Part shown: piece by piece, positions 51,876-60,859 of the stretch | Layout: each line of letters begins with the position of its first letter | Position numbering within the stretch: the first letter of the stretch is position 1 | Assembly (NCBI RefSeq): GCF_029931775.1 | Contig: NC_079324.1 | Location: 64,611,268-64,675,267, forward strand | Length of the DNA stretch: 64,000 nucleotides | DNA from: Euleptes europaea | Taxonomy: Eukaryota > Chordata > Lepidosauria > Squamata > Sphaerodactylidae | Reading direction: 5' to 3' | Program-made: the position numbers and the translations under genes | The notes under the pieces: model-generated | Database searches by the model: none | Told to the model about the DNA's origin: nothing | Seen by the model: the letters and a program-made list of their open reading frames with translations, nothing else

Positions 51876-52305
51876 AGGGTAACCGAGGGGAGAGGCTGCT
51901 GCCACAGCCCCATTTCTCCAGCTTTGCCTCAGCTGCTTGCTCCTCGTTTCCCCATTTTCTGCATTTGGAGAGGGGTGGGCTCTCCCACTTGGCTGGGAGC
52001 AAGAGGAACCGGTCTGCCTGCTGGGGGGGGGGGCAAGCAGGAAGGGAGGGGTGGAGGCTGGGTCCCAGGGAGCCTCCAGGCCGACTGCCTCCCAGGGCCA
52101 CTTCAAGCATCATCGCCTGACCGCGTTTTCACACATCACTATCTTGTGTTGGAAACCCCCCCCCCCCAAAAAAAAGCCATGCATGATTTGTTATGCCTCC
52201 AACTGGCCAAGCAGCTGGAGGGAGTCTTCCAGAGCAGCCATGGGGCTCAGTAAAGCGTGTTATGGCTTGGGATCATTTTTGTGCCAGTAACAACCAAGGC
52301 AAGCA

Positions 52306-52311
52306 AATAAA
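52306..52311 (+). promoter_or_regulatory. ASPHD2: Candidate poly(A) signal of ASPHD2 (AATAAA)
   Basis: A canonical hexamer in a local A-rich context, followed within 20 bp by a T/GT-rich stretch (ttgttgtgctg, then cgtttgtgagactctttttt). It is the first AATAAA I saw after the stop codon. Confidence 0.6.
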
Positions 52312-52335
52312 TTGTTGTGCTGAAAGATGCAGCCG

Positions 52336-53505
52336 TTTGTGAGACTCTTTTTTGGGGGGAGGGGGGCAGCAAAGTCACCAGCCGCGTTCATCTGAGTGAC
52401 CAACGGCCCTCTTTGGACACAGCTGTGCCCCCTTCTCTGCAACGTGAGGCTCCGAGCTTGAAGGGGGTGCCCGTAGGTGTGGGCAGCTTCTGCTGGAAGA
52501 GAGCCAGGGAGGGGAAAGTGCCAAGAGGCCCTGTTTGTTCTTCCTTCCCCCTCAGTGGAAAAGGGCATCTTCCGCATTCGGTGGAGGAACACCAGGAAGT
52601 CGCTGGTCTCAGTCTGAGCGGTGCCTCCAACTCATGGGGCTGCCTCAATGGGGCACAGTCTGCTCGCTTGTTCTCCTCTTGCCACTGGGAGGTGGAGGCT
52701 GGCAGCAGCCTAGTTCAGCTCTCTTGGGAGGATTGCAGGACACTGCATGAAAAATCTTGCAGCAGTTAAGGGTCAAGAGTGTTGTGGGGCTCTTGCATGT
52801 AGCAGCCCTGCTCAGCAACCCCGTGTCTAGGACTCTAGCAGGGGACTGTTCTCTTCTCCAAGTTCATCATTAGTCACAGGGACTAGTAACCTGCCTTTGC
52901 CACCAAAACGTAATTGGGTAGCTTAAGTGCCAGGGCTGGGATCTTGCTGTTCTGGGAGTACAGGAGGCCTCCTGTTCTATCCTGCTGGAAGGGTACTTGA
53001 CCCCTTCACCCATGGGGAAAAGGATAAGGCAGGGAGGGGGACTCTTGAAGCCCCAGCTACCCCACTCCGCCTTTGGCTGCAGTACACTTGCTAAGGTCCA
53101 CCCGCCCCCTGGCTCAGTGGCTGGTGCAGATAGAAGGGGGGCCGGCTGCAGGCCTTGATTTTCGGGCAGCAGCTGCGGGCACAGCGGGTGTTTGAGCTCC
53201 CCGCTTTTGTTGCTACGCAAACAGCCCTGCATGGTTGGAAACTGAGCCACCCACGCCTGGCTGCTGCTGCTGCCTTCTGGGTCCTTTAGCTCCAGCTCTT
53301 CTGTGGTGTGTGTATGTGGGGGGGGGGGGGTCATATGATTAGACTCTCCACCTACCACCCCTTCCCAGCTCCAATGCAGAGGGGGGCCATCCCTGTTTGT
53401 TAAAAAGCGGGGGGGAGGGAATGCTGCATCAGGGGACAGAAGGCAGCCTCCAGCCCACCGATCGGTGCAATGAAAAGGACACTGGGACGGCCCCCGGAGG
53501 CGCCT
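52336..53505. other. Gap between the convergent ends of ASPHD2 and HPS4
   Basis: About 1.2 kb without a gene. It contains the second copy (52,979-53,091) of a ~113-bp segment also found in the ASPHD2 3' UTR, and a G-run near 53,320. Nothing else was recognised. Confidence 0.6.
52979..53091 (+). repeat. Copy B of the duplicated ~115-bp segment
   Basis: Ends tttggctgcagtacacttgc against tattggctgcagcacacttg in copy A. Roughly 80-85% similar by eye. Confidence 0.75.
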
Positions 53506-53509
53506 CACG

Positions 53510-54212
53510 GCCAGAACTGGAAATTTTATTATGTTTGTGCTGTTCTTGCACGAGTACAAGTCCACCCCCCTTTGCAACTTTTCCTTTCCCCTCCCATTCT
53601 TGATCCTCTCCCCCCAGGGAGAGGGGTGTGTGCGTCAGTGTGTTCCATGTCAAACATTTGGTATCTGTGGACAGACGGGATAAATAATCTGCCCCGACCC
53701 CTGGTGACAGAATTGCAAAGCGGTTAAACCTTTGACAGCGAAGAATGCAGACTCATTTGGATCAGCACCCCCCCTCCCTACATCACCACCAGCACTTTCC
53801 CATTGAGAAGATTAGAGGGGTACAATCCTGCACTGCATATGCAACTGGAAGTGTATGATTGAAAGCTTCCCCCCCTGCCCACCGCCAGGGGTCCGACTCT
53901 CACTCTTTGCAGATTCAGAGAGTTTTTAAGGCAGTATCCTGTAGTTTTCTTGCAGGTGTACACAGTTGTCCTCCCTCATGACGCGCAACTCCTACGGGAC
54001 GGCTTCACCCTTCCCACCGGTAACTGGGGGCCAACCCCCACAAGGAGGCTGTGTTTCCTCAGACAAAGGTGCAAACTGGGCAGGAGGCAGGGCTGTAAGA
54101 GGGCATCGCCACAGTGTGGCATTCCTCCCACCCCAATTTGTTTAAGGCAGTAAGTCCTTTCCACGGCGCTCAGTGTCCTGGAGGTTGGCTTCCCACCATG
54201 GGGCTGCCCGGC
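53510..54212 (-). other. HPS4: HPS4 3' untranslated region (probable)
   Basis: On the minus strand this follows the stop codon (54,213-54,215) and ends just after an AATAAA at 53,525-53,530. No repeat family was seen inside it. Confidence 0.55.
53525..53530 (-). promoter_or_regulatory. HPS4: Candidate poly(A) signal of HPS4 (AATAAA, minus strand)
   Basis: A canonical hexamer on the minus strand about 680 bases beyond the stop codon, within AT-richer sequence than its surroundings. It faces the ASPHD2 signal at 52,306, as expected for two convergent genes. Confidence 0.55.
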
Positions 54213-54384
54213 TCACAGCAAGTTCACTCCGTGCTTCAGCAGCTTCTGCTTGGCCTTGGCAGGCAAGGCAAAGGCACTGTCCCGGGGATTAGGTGCCCCC
54301 GAATGGCGGAGAGGGGAGCCCAGTTGCTGGAAGTACGTTTCTTGGACAGCGTTCTGGCAGGCGTACACGGCTGTGGAGGCATTC
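54213..54384 (-). CDS. HPS4: HPS4 terminal coding exon
   Basis: Completes a split Arg codon, then reads [20 protein letters not shown] to [14 protein letters not shown] and the stop codon TGA (54,213-54,215). It belongs to the C-terminal longin-like region of the HPS4/CCZ1/INTU family. The acceptor is ccctcag just above 54,384. Confidence 0.95.
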
Positions 54385-57300
54385 CTGAGGGACCAGCGCA
54401 CGAGGTGGGTGGGGGGAGAAAGAGAAGTGCCAGTGAAGAGCTTGGCCAGGATGCAGGAGAGACTTGGCTGTTGTCACAAGCCACTGCTGTACCCCCCCCC
54501 ACACACACACACTGCTAAGTGACTGTGGCTCAGTTGGTAGAGCATCTGCTTGGCATGCAGAAGGTCCCAGGTTCAATCCCCGGCATCTCCAGTTAAAGGG
54601 ACTGGGCAGGTAAGTGATGTGAAAGACCCCTGCCTGAGATCCAGCCACGCCGGCGCCTCCAAATCACTCCCACTTGACCCCCTTACCGGACAGTTATTTC
54701 CGACGCCGCTGGCAGCTGGTCAAAGTCAGCGTGGATCAAGCTCACGGCTCTCAGGAAGTGTTCCTCCTGGGGGCTGGCAGTTGGCAGGAAGTTGGCTAAA
54801 GAGGGAGAGGATCGGGGTTTGTGAGCAGCTGGGGGTGGGGGGTCAGGGAGGCCACCTTCCCGACTGGAGGGTAGGGCTGAGTTCACAGACAGCGATCGTC
54901 TCTTTTCCCCAGAACTCTTGCCGTTTGTGTGAACGTGCTCATTCTCCCACTTCATGCCTTGCTGCCACCACCAGGTCTTCATGAAGCAAATTCAGCAGCC
55001 TCCAGTATAATCCGTGAGGATTTTAACAAAGACATGTGTGACGGCAAGAAAACAAGCTCGGAAAAGCACCCCTTGCTCCAGACAGAAGCCGGCTTTTACA
55101 GGACTGAGCTGCAACTGCCACACGGCCTTCTGTAGGAGTTTATGCTGTAGTCCTCAAGCTATCCCTGTAAGGCAGGCCAGTACTATCCCGACTGGGGCTG
55201 AAAGAAGCTGGCTGGCCCAAGAAGCAGAGACAGCATTCAAACCAGGGACCATATGACCCCAACCAGCTTGTGCTACTCATCCCCCGCACCCCCAAAAAAG
55301 ACAGGAGGCGGCCTCCAGCTTTGCCGTTCCAGCTTGGCCATTCCCTGACACTCCCCCCGCCCCCACACACCCTGAAACGGCTCGTGTGCCAGGGACCTGC
55401 CTTTCTCCCCCCCCGCCCTTCCCCTGTGCTAAGACTTTCTGCCAGCCCACAGTTCCCCTCCTCCCTCTGCCCTAGCTGGGTGGGGCCTGAGATAACATCA
55501 CTCCTTTTTGCAAAGGGCCAGAGCCCTGTTGGCAGCAAAGCAAAAGTCCCCTATGTTAATGGGGGGGGGGAAGAGCCTACGATGCAGCGTGGCAGGCCCC
55601 AGGCCCCCACCCAACCACAGTGCTCAGTCCGGCCCGGGCCAGCACTTACTGGTGAGAACATTCTGGATCGAGTCGTAGTGTGCAAAGCCATAGGAGCTCT
55701 TGAGCGAGGAGGGGCCGTCCTTCGGAAGGGTCTCCTTGAGGTGGACTTCCAGGCCGTTCAGCGAGGCCAGGCTGCTGTGATACTGAGAGAGAAAGAGGCA
55801 GCTGCCTTGTTGCCTCCAGATCCTTGGTCCACATCCACCCTGGAAATCTGCTGGGTGGTCTCAGGAGGACCGTGGCAAGGGGGGGGGCTTCCTGGGGGCA
55901 GAAGGCAAAGGGTCTTGGCTGACTCAGCCCAGACTCTGACCAGCACCGCAGGGAGTTCTGGTGGTCAAAATGCCTTTGGGGCACGGGAATCTAACTGTGG
56001 GAGGAGGGGTGCTAAGCAAGAAGGAAGGCCATCCCTTACCACGTCCTCGATGGAGCCCTCACTCTCCACAAAGGGCTCTTCAGCCAGGAGGGCCAGCACC
56101 AGGCCTCGGACACGGTGGGCGTACAAGGCCATCCTCACCAAGGCCGCCCCGCCAGGCCCATTGCTGGCGGCTGCCGACGCTGCAGCTGTGGGCCCTGGAC
56201 TCCTGTTGGGAGAACAGGCACTTGGTCTGTGGCATGGGCGCCCCAACCCATGGCTTACCTAGGTACTAGAGCTGGTCCTAGTGTGTGAGGTGGGGCTGAG
56301 GTTCGACTGCGGAGCACCAGCCTTGTCTACAGAAGGTGCCAAGTTCAGTCCCTGACCCAGCAGCACCTCCAGGTAAAGGACTTCAGGCAGCCATGCTGGG
56401 AACAGCCTCTCTTTGCCCGAGACCCTTGACAGCTGCTGCCAGTCAGAGGGGGGCAGACAGAACCAAGGCCCCAGCTCCCTTCACAGGGTCCTGGGCAAGA
56501 CCGCTCAAGTGGCGGGCCACCCCAAGTCAGAACACCCCGGGGGGCGGAGATCCAATCCAGCCCTTGACTGAAGCGGCTGGCCTTGGGTGACCCGATCAAG
56601 GTCTGAGGGTGGGCTGGTGGGGCCAGTGCATTTATTTAGTGATACCTTGCTTTTCTCCCCAGTTGGGACCAAGAGCAACTTAGAAGATCATTCTCCTTTC
56701 CTCCATTTCATTCTCACAAGAGGGGATTCCCAGACACTCTGTCGTCCATGGCATAGTCTCTATGCCACAGTCGCTATCTCCAGTGGCTGCCATCACCCCA
56801 AGTTCAATATCAAGTTCATATCCCATTCGCTGATTTTTTTTTTAACCAAGAGTCCTAAGTTCCAAATGCTTTTGAGAAAAGAAAACAAAGAGTAACATAC
56901 TCAACTTGACTAGCTAAAGCTTCCCACACATGCACTCTCTCTCTCTCCTGTGATCTGTCAGAATCCCGGGGGTGAAAGGTGGCACAGTGCCCATATACCG
57001 CGTCTGAAGGGAGTAACAGAAGCCAAGACCAGGGAGCCTCTGCCGGGCAGAAGGTCCCCTTGTATGGGACCAATTCCCACCTTACCTGGCCATCCACTCC
57101 ACAGGAAAGTCCCGCAATGTGGCTGCTTCATTTTCTAAGAGATAAACGGGGGTTATCCGGACCCCCTCAGGTAAACGGGAAGCTTCCAGAGGCAGCTGAA
57201 GGCTTTCTGCAGAATGGAAGAGCAATGTTTTTTGCCTGATGCTGGAACGTATAAAGCCTTCAGGAGTCTGTAGCCGGACATGACGTCTTTGTGGCTTCCT

Positions 57301-60287
57301 TCACCCTTGCAGTAATTTGCATCTTAAAATGGGTGAATTATGGGCTGAAGTGAGCTGAAAAGTGTATCCCCACCCCTGGCTCTGCATTCCTCTCATCCTT
57401 CCCATATGGAGCTGATCTGCACAGAGCAGTGGGGCCTCCTCCTCCTCCCTTGGGGATCTTCCTCAGCAAAACACCCCTGATGGTCAGTCACCATGTGGGG
57501 TGGGGAACTTGGAAACAGATGGAAATCTTTTCCTGCATTTACAACAATGCTCAACCCCAAGCAGAGCTCTCTGCATGAAACGCCTCTGCCGACAAGCCCA
57601 GCACAACCACCCAGGGCACAGTAGAGGCTGCACAACCCACGAGTAAGCCCTCAGATCCCTAGGTAGTTGGCTGTCAAGCAAAGAGCCCAGGGCGGGATCA
57701 GAAAAGCCAGAGAGATCATAGGGTGCTGCTCAAACTTCCTGAATCTCTCTGATGCAAGACTGGACAGCTGACCACCAATTCAGGGGAGGGGGCTGTGAAC
57801 CCCCAGCTGGCCCCACCATACCCAGCAGTGGGTCTCTCTGGAAATGCATCCTTTCTACCGCCCACACTCAACTGTGGCTAACTCTGCAAGCAGTTGGCAT
57901 AGCCAGAAGTTAGCATTGCAAAGCCCGTCTCTGTATCCCCCTTTCCATGGAGCAGGCACAAGGGCAAAGTCCCCTTCGCATCTGGAATGGGAGGAAGGGC
58001 GTAGAGGACTGCAAGCCCAACTTCCTGCAGGAGGTGCTGCTGCTGCTGGGTCACAGCTGGAGGAAAATGCCTGGCAAGGCGGTGCCGCCCCCCTTTGCTT
58101 ACCCAACGCAAGGCCCCTCCCCCTACTCACTCTGTTCCTGCAGCTGGCCTCCGTTCACAGGCAGCCCCTGAAACAGAAAGGAGCCCCCCCCCCTTGTCAG
58201 CCTCACAGCAGCTGGCTGATGCCAGACCTGCCAAGCTGCCTACAGAGCTGGTTGCCCGGTCTCCCGGTCTCTTTGGAGCTCAGTGTGACGCCCGGCTCTT
58301 TTCATGACGCGGGCCCATCCCATTACTGGCCAGCGCTCTGCTGTTTCTAGAACACCTTTCCTCAGCGGCTTACATTTCGTTTCTAATGCTTTGACTTCTC
58401 CCCTTAAAAAAAAAAAAGTGTCTCCACCACCAAATTTAAGAATATCTTAAAGAAAATGCACTTCAGCTTGGTAAATGTAATACAAGGCACAGACCACAAG
58501 GATTCTAGCATATAAGTAGACTATGCAAGCCTGCAGTCAGCCAGCCCCAATAAAGAGTTGGATTTATGGAACCAACTTATTACTTCTGTTCTTTCCAAAT
58601 TTGGGGCAGCATTTTTCTAATTTGTACTCACTGATGCTAAGAGTTGCTGGAAGAGCCTCAAGGCTAGGTGGGGAGAGGGTAAAATAGGAAATTTTCTAAA
58701 GAAACGAAGTACCCAAAATTGTGCAGATCATAGCTCTACACACTTCTGCAGAGATTTACATACTTCTGCAAAGAATTTGCAAAAAGCGGGTTTCTAAAGA
58801 AGTGGGGTGTTTTAGGAGATCAAAGCTCAGGAGAGCAGCAGCTCCAAAGGAAGAAAAGCCGGGCACGGCCATTGCTGCCCTCTTGCTCTTAAGCCAAGCG
58901 CAGCAGCACCTGTACCAGCGACCAGAACAGGAGACCCAGCCGGGCGGCAGTCAGGCTCTGCACGTGCTCTATTCAGTCACGAAGGCGGCGGCAGTTCCCA
59001 AGCCTCAGCCCTCTGCTAAGCTGCAACCTACCTTGGGATTTGTCTCTGCTTCTTGCAACAGAACCTTGGCAGTGAGGCTGGGTGGCAACTGCGTGCTGAC
59101 AACCCTGGGGAGAGAGGACCTGTGAATGGACACCCTTCCTGGGGTGGGAGGATGCCTGTCTTGCTCCTCCTCCTCAGTGGCCAGTGCGGTTCAGAGACAT
59201 CCAGTGACTCCAAGTACCAGGATCACCCCCCACCCAGTCCTCTATACCGCTCACCACCCTGCAGGCAAAGAGGTGGACAGACACATCCCTATTTCAGGGC
59301 ATAGTTCTGGTCAAAACACAAACATGTGAAGCTGCCCTCTACTGAATCAGACCCCCTTCGGTCCATCAAAGTATTGGCTATTCAGACAGGCAGCAGCTCT
59401 CCCGGGTCTAAGGCACAGGCCTTTAACTGGAGATGCCAGAGGTTGAACTTGGCACCTTCTGCATGCCAAGCAGATGCTCTGCCACTGAGCCAAATGCAGT
59501 ACAGAGAGTAACAGGGCTGCCCAGCAACTACGCCTCAATTCTATGCCCAGGAGAAAGGGGGAAAAGAACCCACTCATTCAGATTCACTCTTCCCGCTCCC
59601 CTGAAATCTGGCCAGATTTGCCAGTTGCAGAGGTAGCTATCGGGAGACCAAGACTATGCCACCGGCATTTGTAACATGGCCATTTCCTCTTGGGGTTCCT
59701 TGCTTGTGTAGGTCTCACCCAAAGGCCAGAGCACATGCATTGTACGCAGAAGGGCCCACGTTCAATCGCGGGCGGGCGGGCAGGCCAGGGAGGGCTTCTG
59801 CCCAAGGCCACAAATAGCCGTTACCAGTCAGTGGGGACGACACTCAGTTGCGTGGGCCAGTACCTGACTCCCCAGAAGGTAGCACTCCAAGCCCTGGGGA
59901 GAGGTAGGCCAGCTGACAAGAGCGGGGCATGAGAACCCCCCAGCACTGTCCCCGTTTCTAGGCCTTCCAAAGCCAGTACTCACAGCCCCTTGTAGATAAT
60001 GCACCCAGCCAGCACGTGGAGAGCACGCTGGCACGTCTGCAGGATCAGGGCCGCTTTCAGCAGCAGCAGCGGATCCACCTGCAGGGGAGGACAGGGAGAG
60101 TGAGAACTCAGGCAGCAGCACTGTGGAAGAGAAGAGCCAGGGGAGGTGAGACAGTCATGCTGAGCGTTACTTTGGTTTTGTCCATGGCCCAAAGGGAGCT
60201 GAAGATCCGGTGCAGGTCGCTGGGGTTGTGCTGCAAATGCCTCACATACCTCTCCCACTCCTGGTCTAGCTCTTCCCACGGCCGCTC
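54213..60287 (-). CDS. HPS4: HPS4, BLOC-3 complex subunit (last nine coding exons; gene-level entry)
   Basis: In transcription order the exons are 60287-60171, 60078-59984, 59104-59032, 58167-58131, 57206-57086, 56202-56040, 55782-55650, 54795-54687 and 54384-54213. They total 1020 bases, exactly 339 codons plus stop, and all phases match. HPS4 pairs with HPS1 as BLOC-3, the guanine-nucleotide exchange factor for Rab32 and Rab38, needed for melanosomes and other lysosome-related organelles. Recognition rests on blocks close to the human protein as I recall it: [61 protein letters not shown] and [14 protein letters not shown] at the C-terminus. The first ~130 residues (N-terminal longin domain) lie upstream, beyond 64,000. 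The long central low-complexity region of human HPS4 (over 200 residues) is almost missing: only about 18 residues ([18 protein letters not shown]) separate the conserved flanks. A Ty3/Gypsy element sits in the intron upstream of the first exon seen. Confidence 0.94.
54385..54686 (-). other. HPS4: HPS4 last intron
   Basis: A 302-bp intron, about 40% of it a tRNA-derived SINE inserted antisense to the gene (54,517-54,643). Donor gtaagg, acceptor ag. Confidence 0.85.
54517..54643 (+). repeat. tRNA-derived SINE, 3'-truncated, well preserved
   Basis: The head gtggctcagttggtagagca and cccaggttcaatccccggca keeps near-perfect boxes A and B. It is the freshest-looking copy of this family in the window and lies antisense in the last HPS4 intron. 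Confidence 0.85.
54687..54795 (-). CDS. HPS4: HPS4 penultimate exon
   Basis: Encodes [19 protein letters not shown] to AASEITVR (first and last codons split). It matches the human stretch around TPQDRRFLQAVSLMHSEF as remembered. Acceptor: ctctttag above 54,795. Donor: gtaagg below 54,687. 35 full codons. Confidence 0.93.
54796..55649 (-). other. HPS4: HPS4 intron
   Basis: Holds a worn MIR-like SINE fragment (about 55,140-55,280) and homopolymer C and G runs (near 55,411 and 55,561); no exon was seen. Confidence 0.65.
55650..55782 (-). CDS. HPS4: HPS4 exon with the [10 protein letters not shown] block
   Basis: Starts in phase 0 with [20 protein letters not shown] and runs to [10 protein letters not shown] plus one base. 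This is one of the best conserved blocks of HPS4. Acceptor: tctctcag. Donor: gtaagt. Confidence 0.95.
55783..56039 (-). other. HPS4: HPS4 intron
   Basis: Short (257 bp), GT-AG, with no repeat seen. Confidence 0.8.
56040..56202 (-). CDS. HPS4: HPS4 exon: remnant of the central linker plus [17 protein letters not shown]
   Basis: It reads (R)[20 protein letters not shown], then [20 protein letters not shown] and [14 protein letters not shown], ending in phase 0. The second half is the conserved start of the C-terminal longin-like part. The Ala/Gly/Ser-rich first half stands where human HPS4 has a long acidic, Pro-rich segment. Acceptor: ccaacag. Donor: gtaagg. Confidence 0.92.
56203..57085 (-). 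other. HPS4: HPS4 intron where the large central exon would be expected
   Basis: 883 bp. I read it on the minus strand for the long low-complexity exon of mammalian HPS4 and found no candidate. It holds a worn tRNA-derived SINE (about 56,305-56,455), a MIR-like SINE tail (about 56,630-56,710) and AT-rich sequence. Flanking exons are phase-compatible (2 and 2), so splicing across it stays in frame. Confidence 0.7.
56305..56455 (+). repeat. tRNA-derived SINE, worn
   Basis: aaggtgccaagttcagtccc and gcacctccaggtaaaggact are recognisable; boxes are decayed. Confidence 0.5.
57086..57206 (-). CDS. HPS4: HPS4 exon with the [16 protein letters not shown] block
   Basis: Encodes [21 protein letters not shown] to FPVEWMAR, with first and last codons split (phases 1 and 2). 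It aligns with human [20 protein letters not shown] as recalled. Acceptor: tttctgcag. Donor: gtaagg. Confidence 0.93.
57207..58130 (-). other. HPS4: HPS4 intron
   Basis: No repeat or exon was recognised in these 924 bp. Confidence 0.65.
58131..58167 (-). CDS. HPS4: HPS4 37-bp micro-exon
   Basis: Encodes [12 protein letters not shown] plus one base. The length is not a multiple of three, so skipping it would shift the frame. It is supported by a strong acceptor (ttctgtttcag) and donor (gtgagt) and by exact phase agreement with both neighbours. The sequence itself is weakly conserved. Confidence 0.8.
58168..59031 (-). other. HPS4: HPS4 intron
   Basis: AT-rich in the middle (about 58,380-58,760); no repeat family or exon was recognised. 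Confidence 0.65.
59032..59104 (-). CDS. HPS4: HPS4 exon with the [16 protein letters not shown] block
   Basis: Completes a Leu codon, then encodes [18 protein letters not shown] to NPK, ending in phase 0. Nearly identical to the human block. Acceptor: ctccccag. Donor: gtaggt. Confidence 0.95.
59105..59983 (-). other. HPS4: HPS4 intron
   Basis: Contains a tRNA-derived SINE in the same orientation as the gene (59,320-59,493) and a worn antisense one (about 59,720-59,840). Nothing else was recognised. Confidence 0.65.
59320..59493 (-). repeat. tRNA-derived SINE, reversed
   Basis: gtgaagctgccctctactga to gctctgccactgagcc, with an internal deletion of about 30 bp. Confidence 0.75.
59984..60078 (-). 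CDS. HPS4: HPS4 exon with the [15 protein letters not shown] block
   Basis: Encodes [18 protein letters not shown] to GCIIYKG plus two bases of Leu. This is the end of the first longin-like unit of HPS4. Phase 0 in, phase 2 out. Acceptor: ccctgcag. Donor: gtgagt. Confidence 0.96.
60171..60287 (-). CDS. HPS4: HPS4 exon with the [16 protein letters not shown] block (5'-most in the window)
   Basis: 39 whole codons, [18 protein letters not shown] to MDKTK, phase 0 at both ends. It corresponds to about residues 132-170 of human HPS4 as recalled, so roughly the first 131 residues lie beyond 64,000. Acceptor: ttcttctcag. Donor: gtaacg, slightly weak. Confidence 0.95.
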
Positions 60288-60411
60288 CTGAGAAGAAAAC
60301 GGAGACCCCCCCATCAGCCTCTCAAAAGAACCCCAAGGAGAGAGACTGCTGGAGAACAATGATTATTGGTTCTTGTGGGTTATCCGGGCTGTGTAACCAT
60401 GGTCTTGGTAT
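60288..60411 (-). repeat. HPS4 intron with a scrap of an older repeat beside the LTR element
   Basis: The segment 60,361-60,411 (for example ttatccgggctgtgtaacc) matches, from memory, one end of a repeat common in lizard genomes. The Gypsy element starts exactly where that repeat breaks off, so it seems to have landed inside an older copy. Family not named. Confidence 0.45.
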
Positions 60412-60848
60412 TGTGAGAGATCCCCCTCTCTGAGTTTGCTTCTCCAAATCAGTTGCTCAGACGTTGATACAGAAACAATGGATTTATTGAAGCCTTCAGG
60501 AGATGAGACAGGCACAGGTAGAAAGTTGCAAGTGAGGGGCTATACGGGTTTACAGAATATATTGACTCCAGGGCACTGGGGCACTGGGGTTCACACTTAT
60601 TGTTATGGGAAGTTACAAGCTTGGCATAATACAAAACATCAGACGGATCCCAGGAAGTCTGGTGCGGCTATCACACTTCCAAGGCCGCACCGGCCTGAGG
60701 GAGTACTGGCAGGAAGAACAGCGGGGGGGAAGATACATGGGCCATCAGGCCTGGCGCCTGAGACCAGAAGGTGTGAACTGCTTTTACGAGTTCACTGATA
60801 ACACCGCAGGTGATGGAAAGCAGAGACACAAAGACAGAGACCCTCACA
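60412..60848 (-). repeat. 3' LTR of the Gypsy element
   Basis: A 437-bp block beginning TGTGAG and ending CTCACA on the minus strand, that is, with the short inverted ends usual for LTRs. It is preceded by a G-rich polypurine run (about 60,849-60,862) and has an AATAAA on the minus strand near 60,480-60,486 for polyadenylation. This signal has the same sense as HPS4. Confidence 0.85.
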
Positions 60849-60859
60849 TTCTGCCCCCC

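Larger units (their letters stand above)
51347..52335 (+). other. ASPHD2: ASPHD2 3' untranslated region (probable)
   Basis: Runs from the stop codon to just past an AATAAA at 52,306-52,311. It includes one copy (51,759-51,875) of a segment that is repeated 1.2 kb downstream. The human ASPHD2 UTR is longer, so later poly(A) sites may exist. Confidence 0.55.

Noticed and set aside
54520-54600. A functional tRNA gene at the well-preserved box A/box B sequence
   Set aside because: No paired acceptor stem, and the sequence continues into the SINE body; the same unit recurs across the window.
56203-57085. An 84-codon minus-strand frame at 56,345-56,599 as the missing HPS4 exon
   Set aside because: It overlaps a decayed tRNA-derived SINE and has none of the acidic/Pro-rich character of that HPS4 region.
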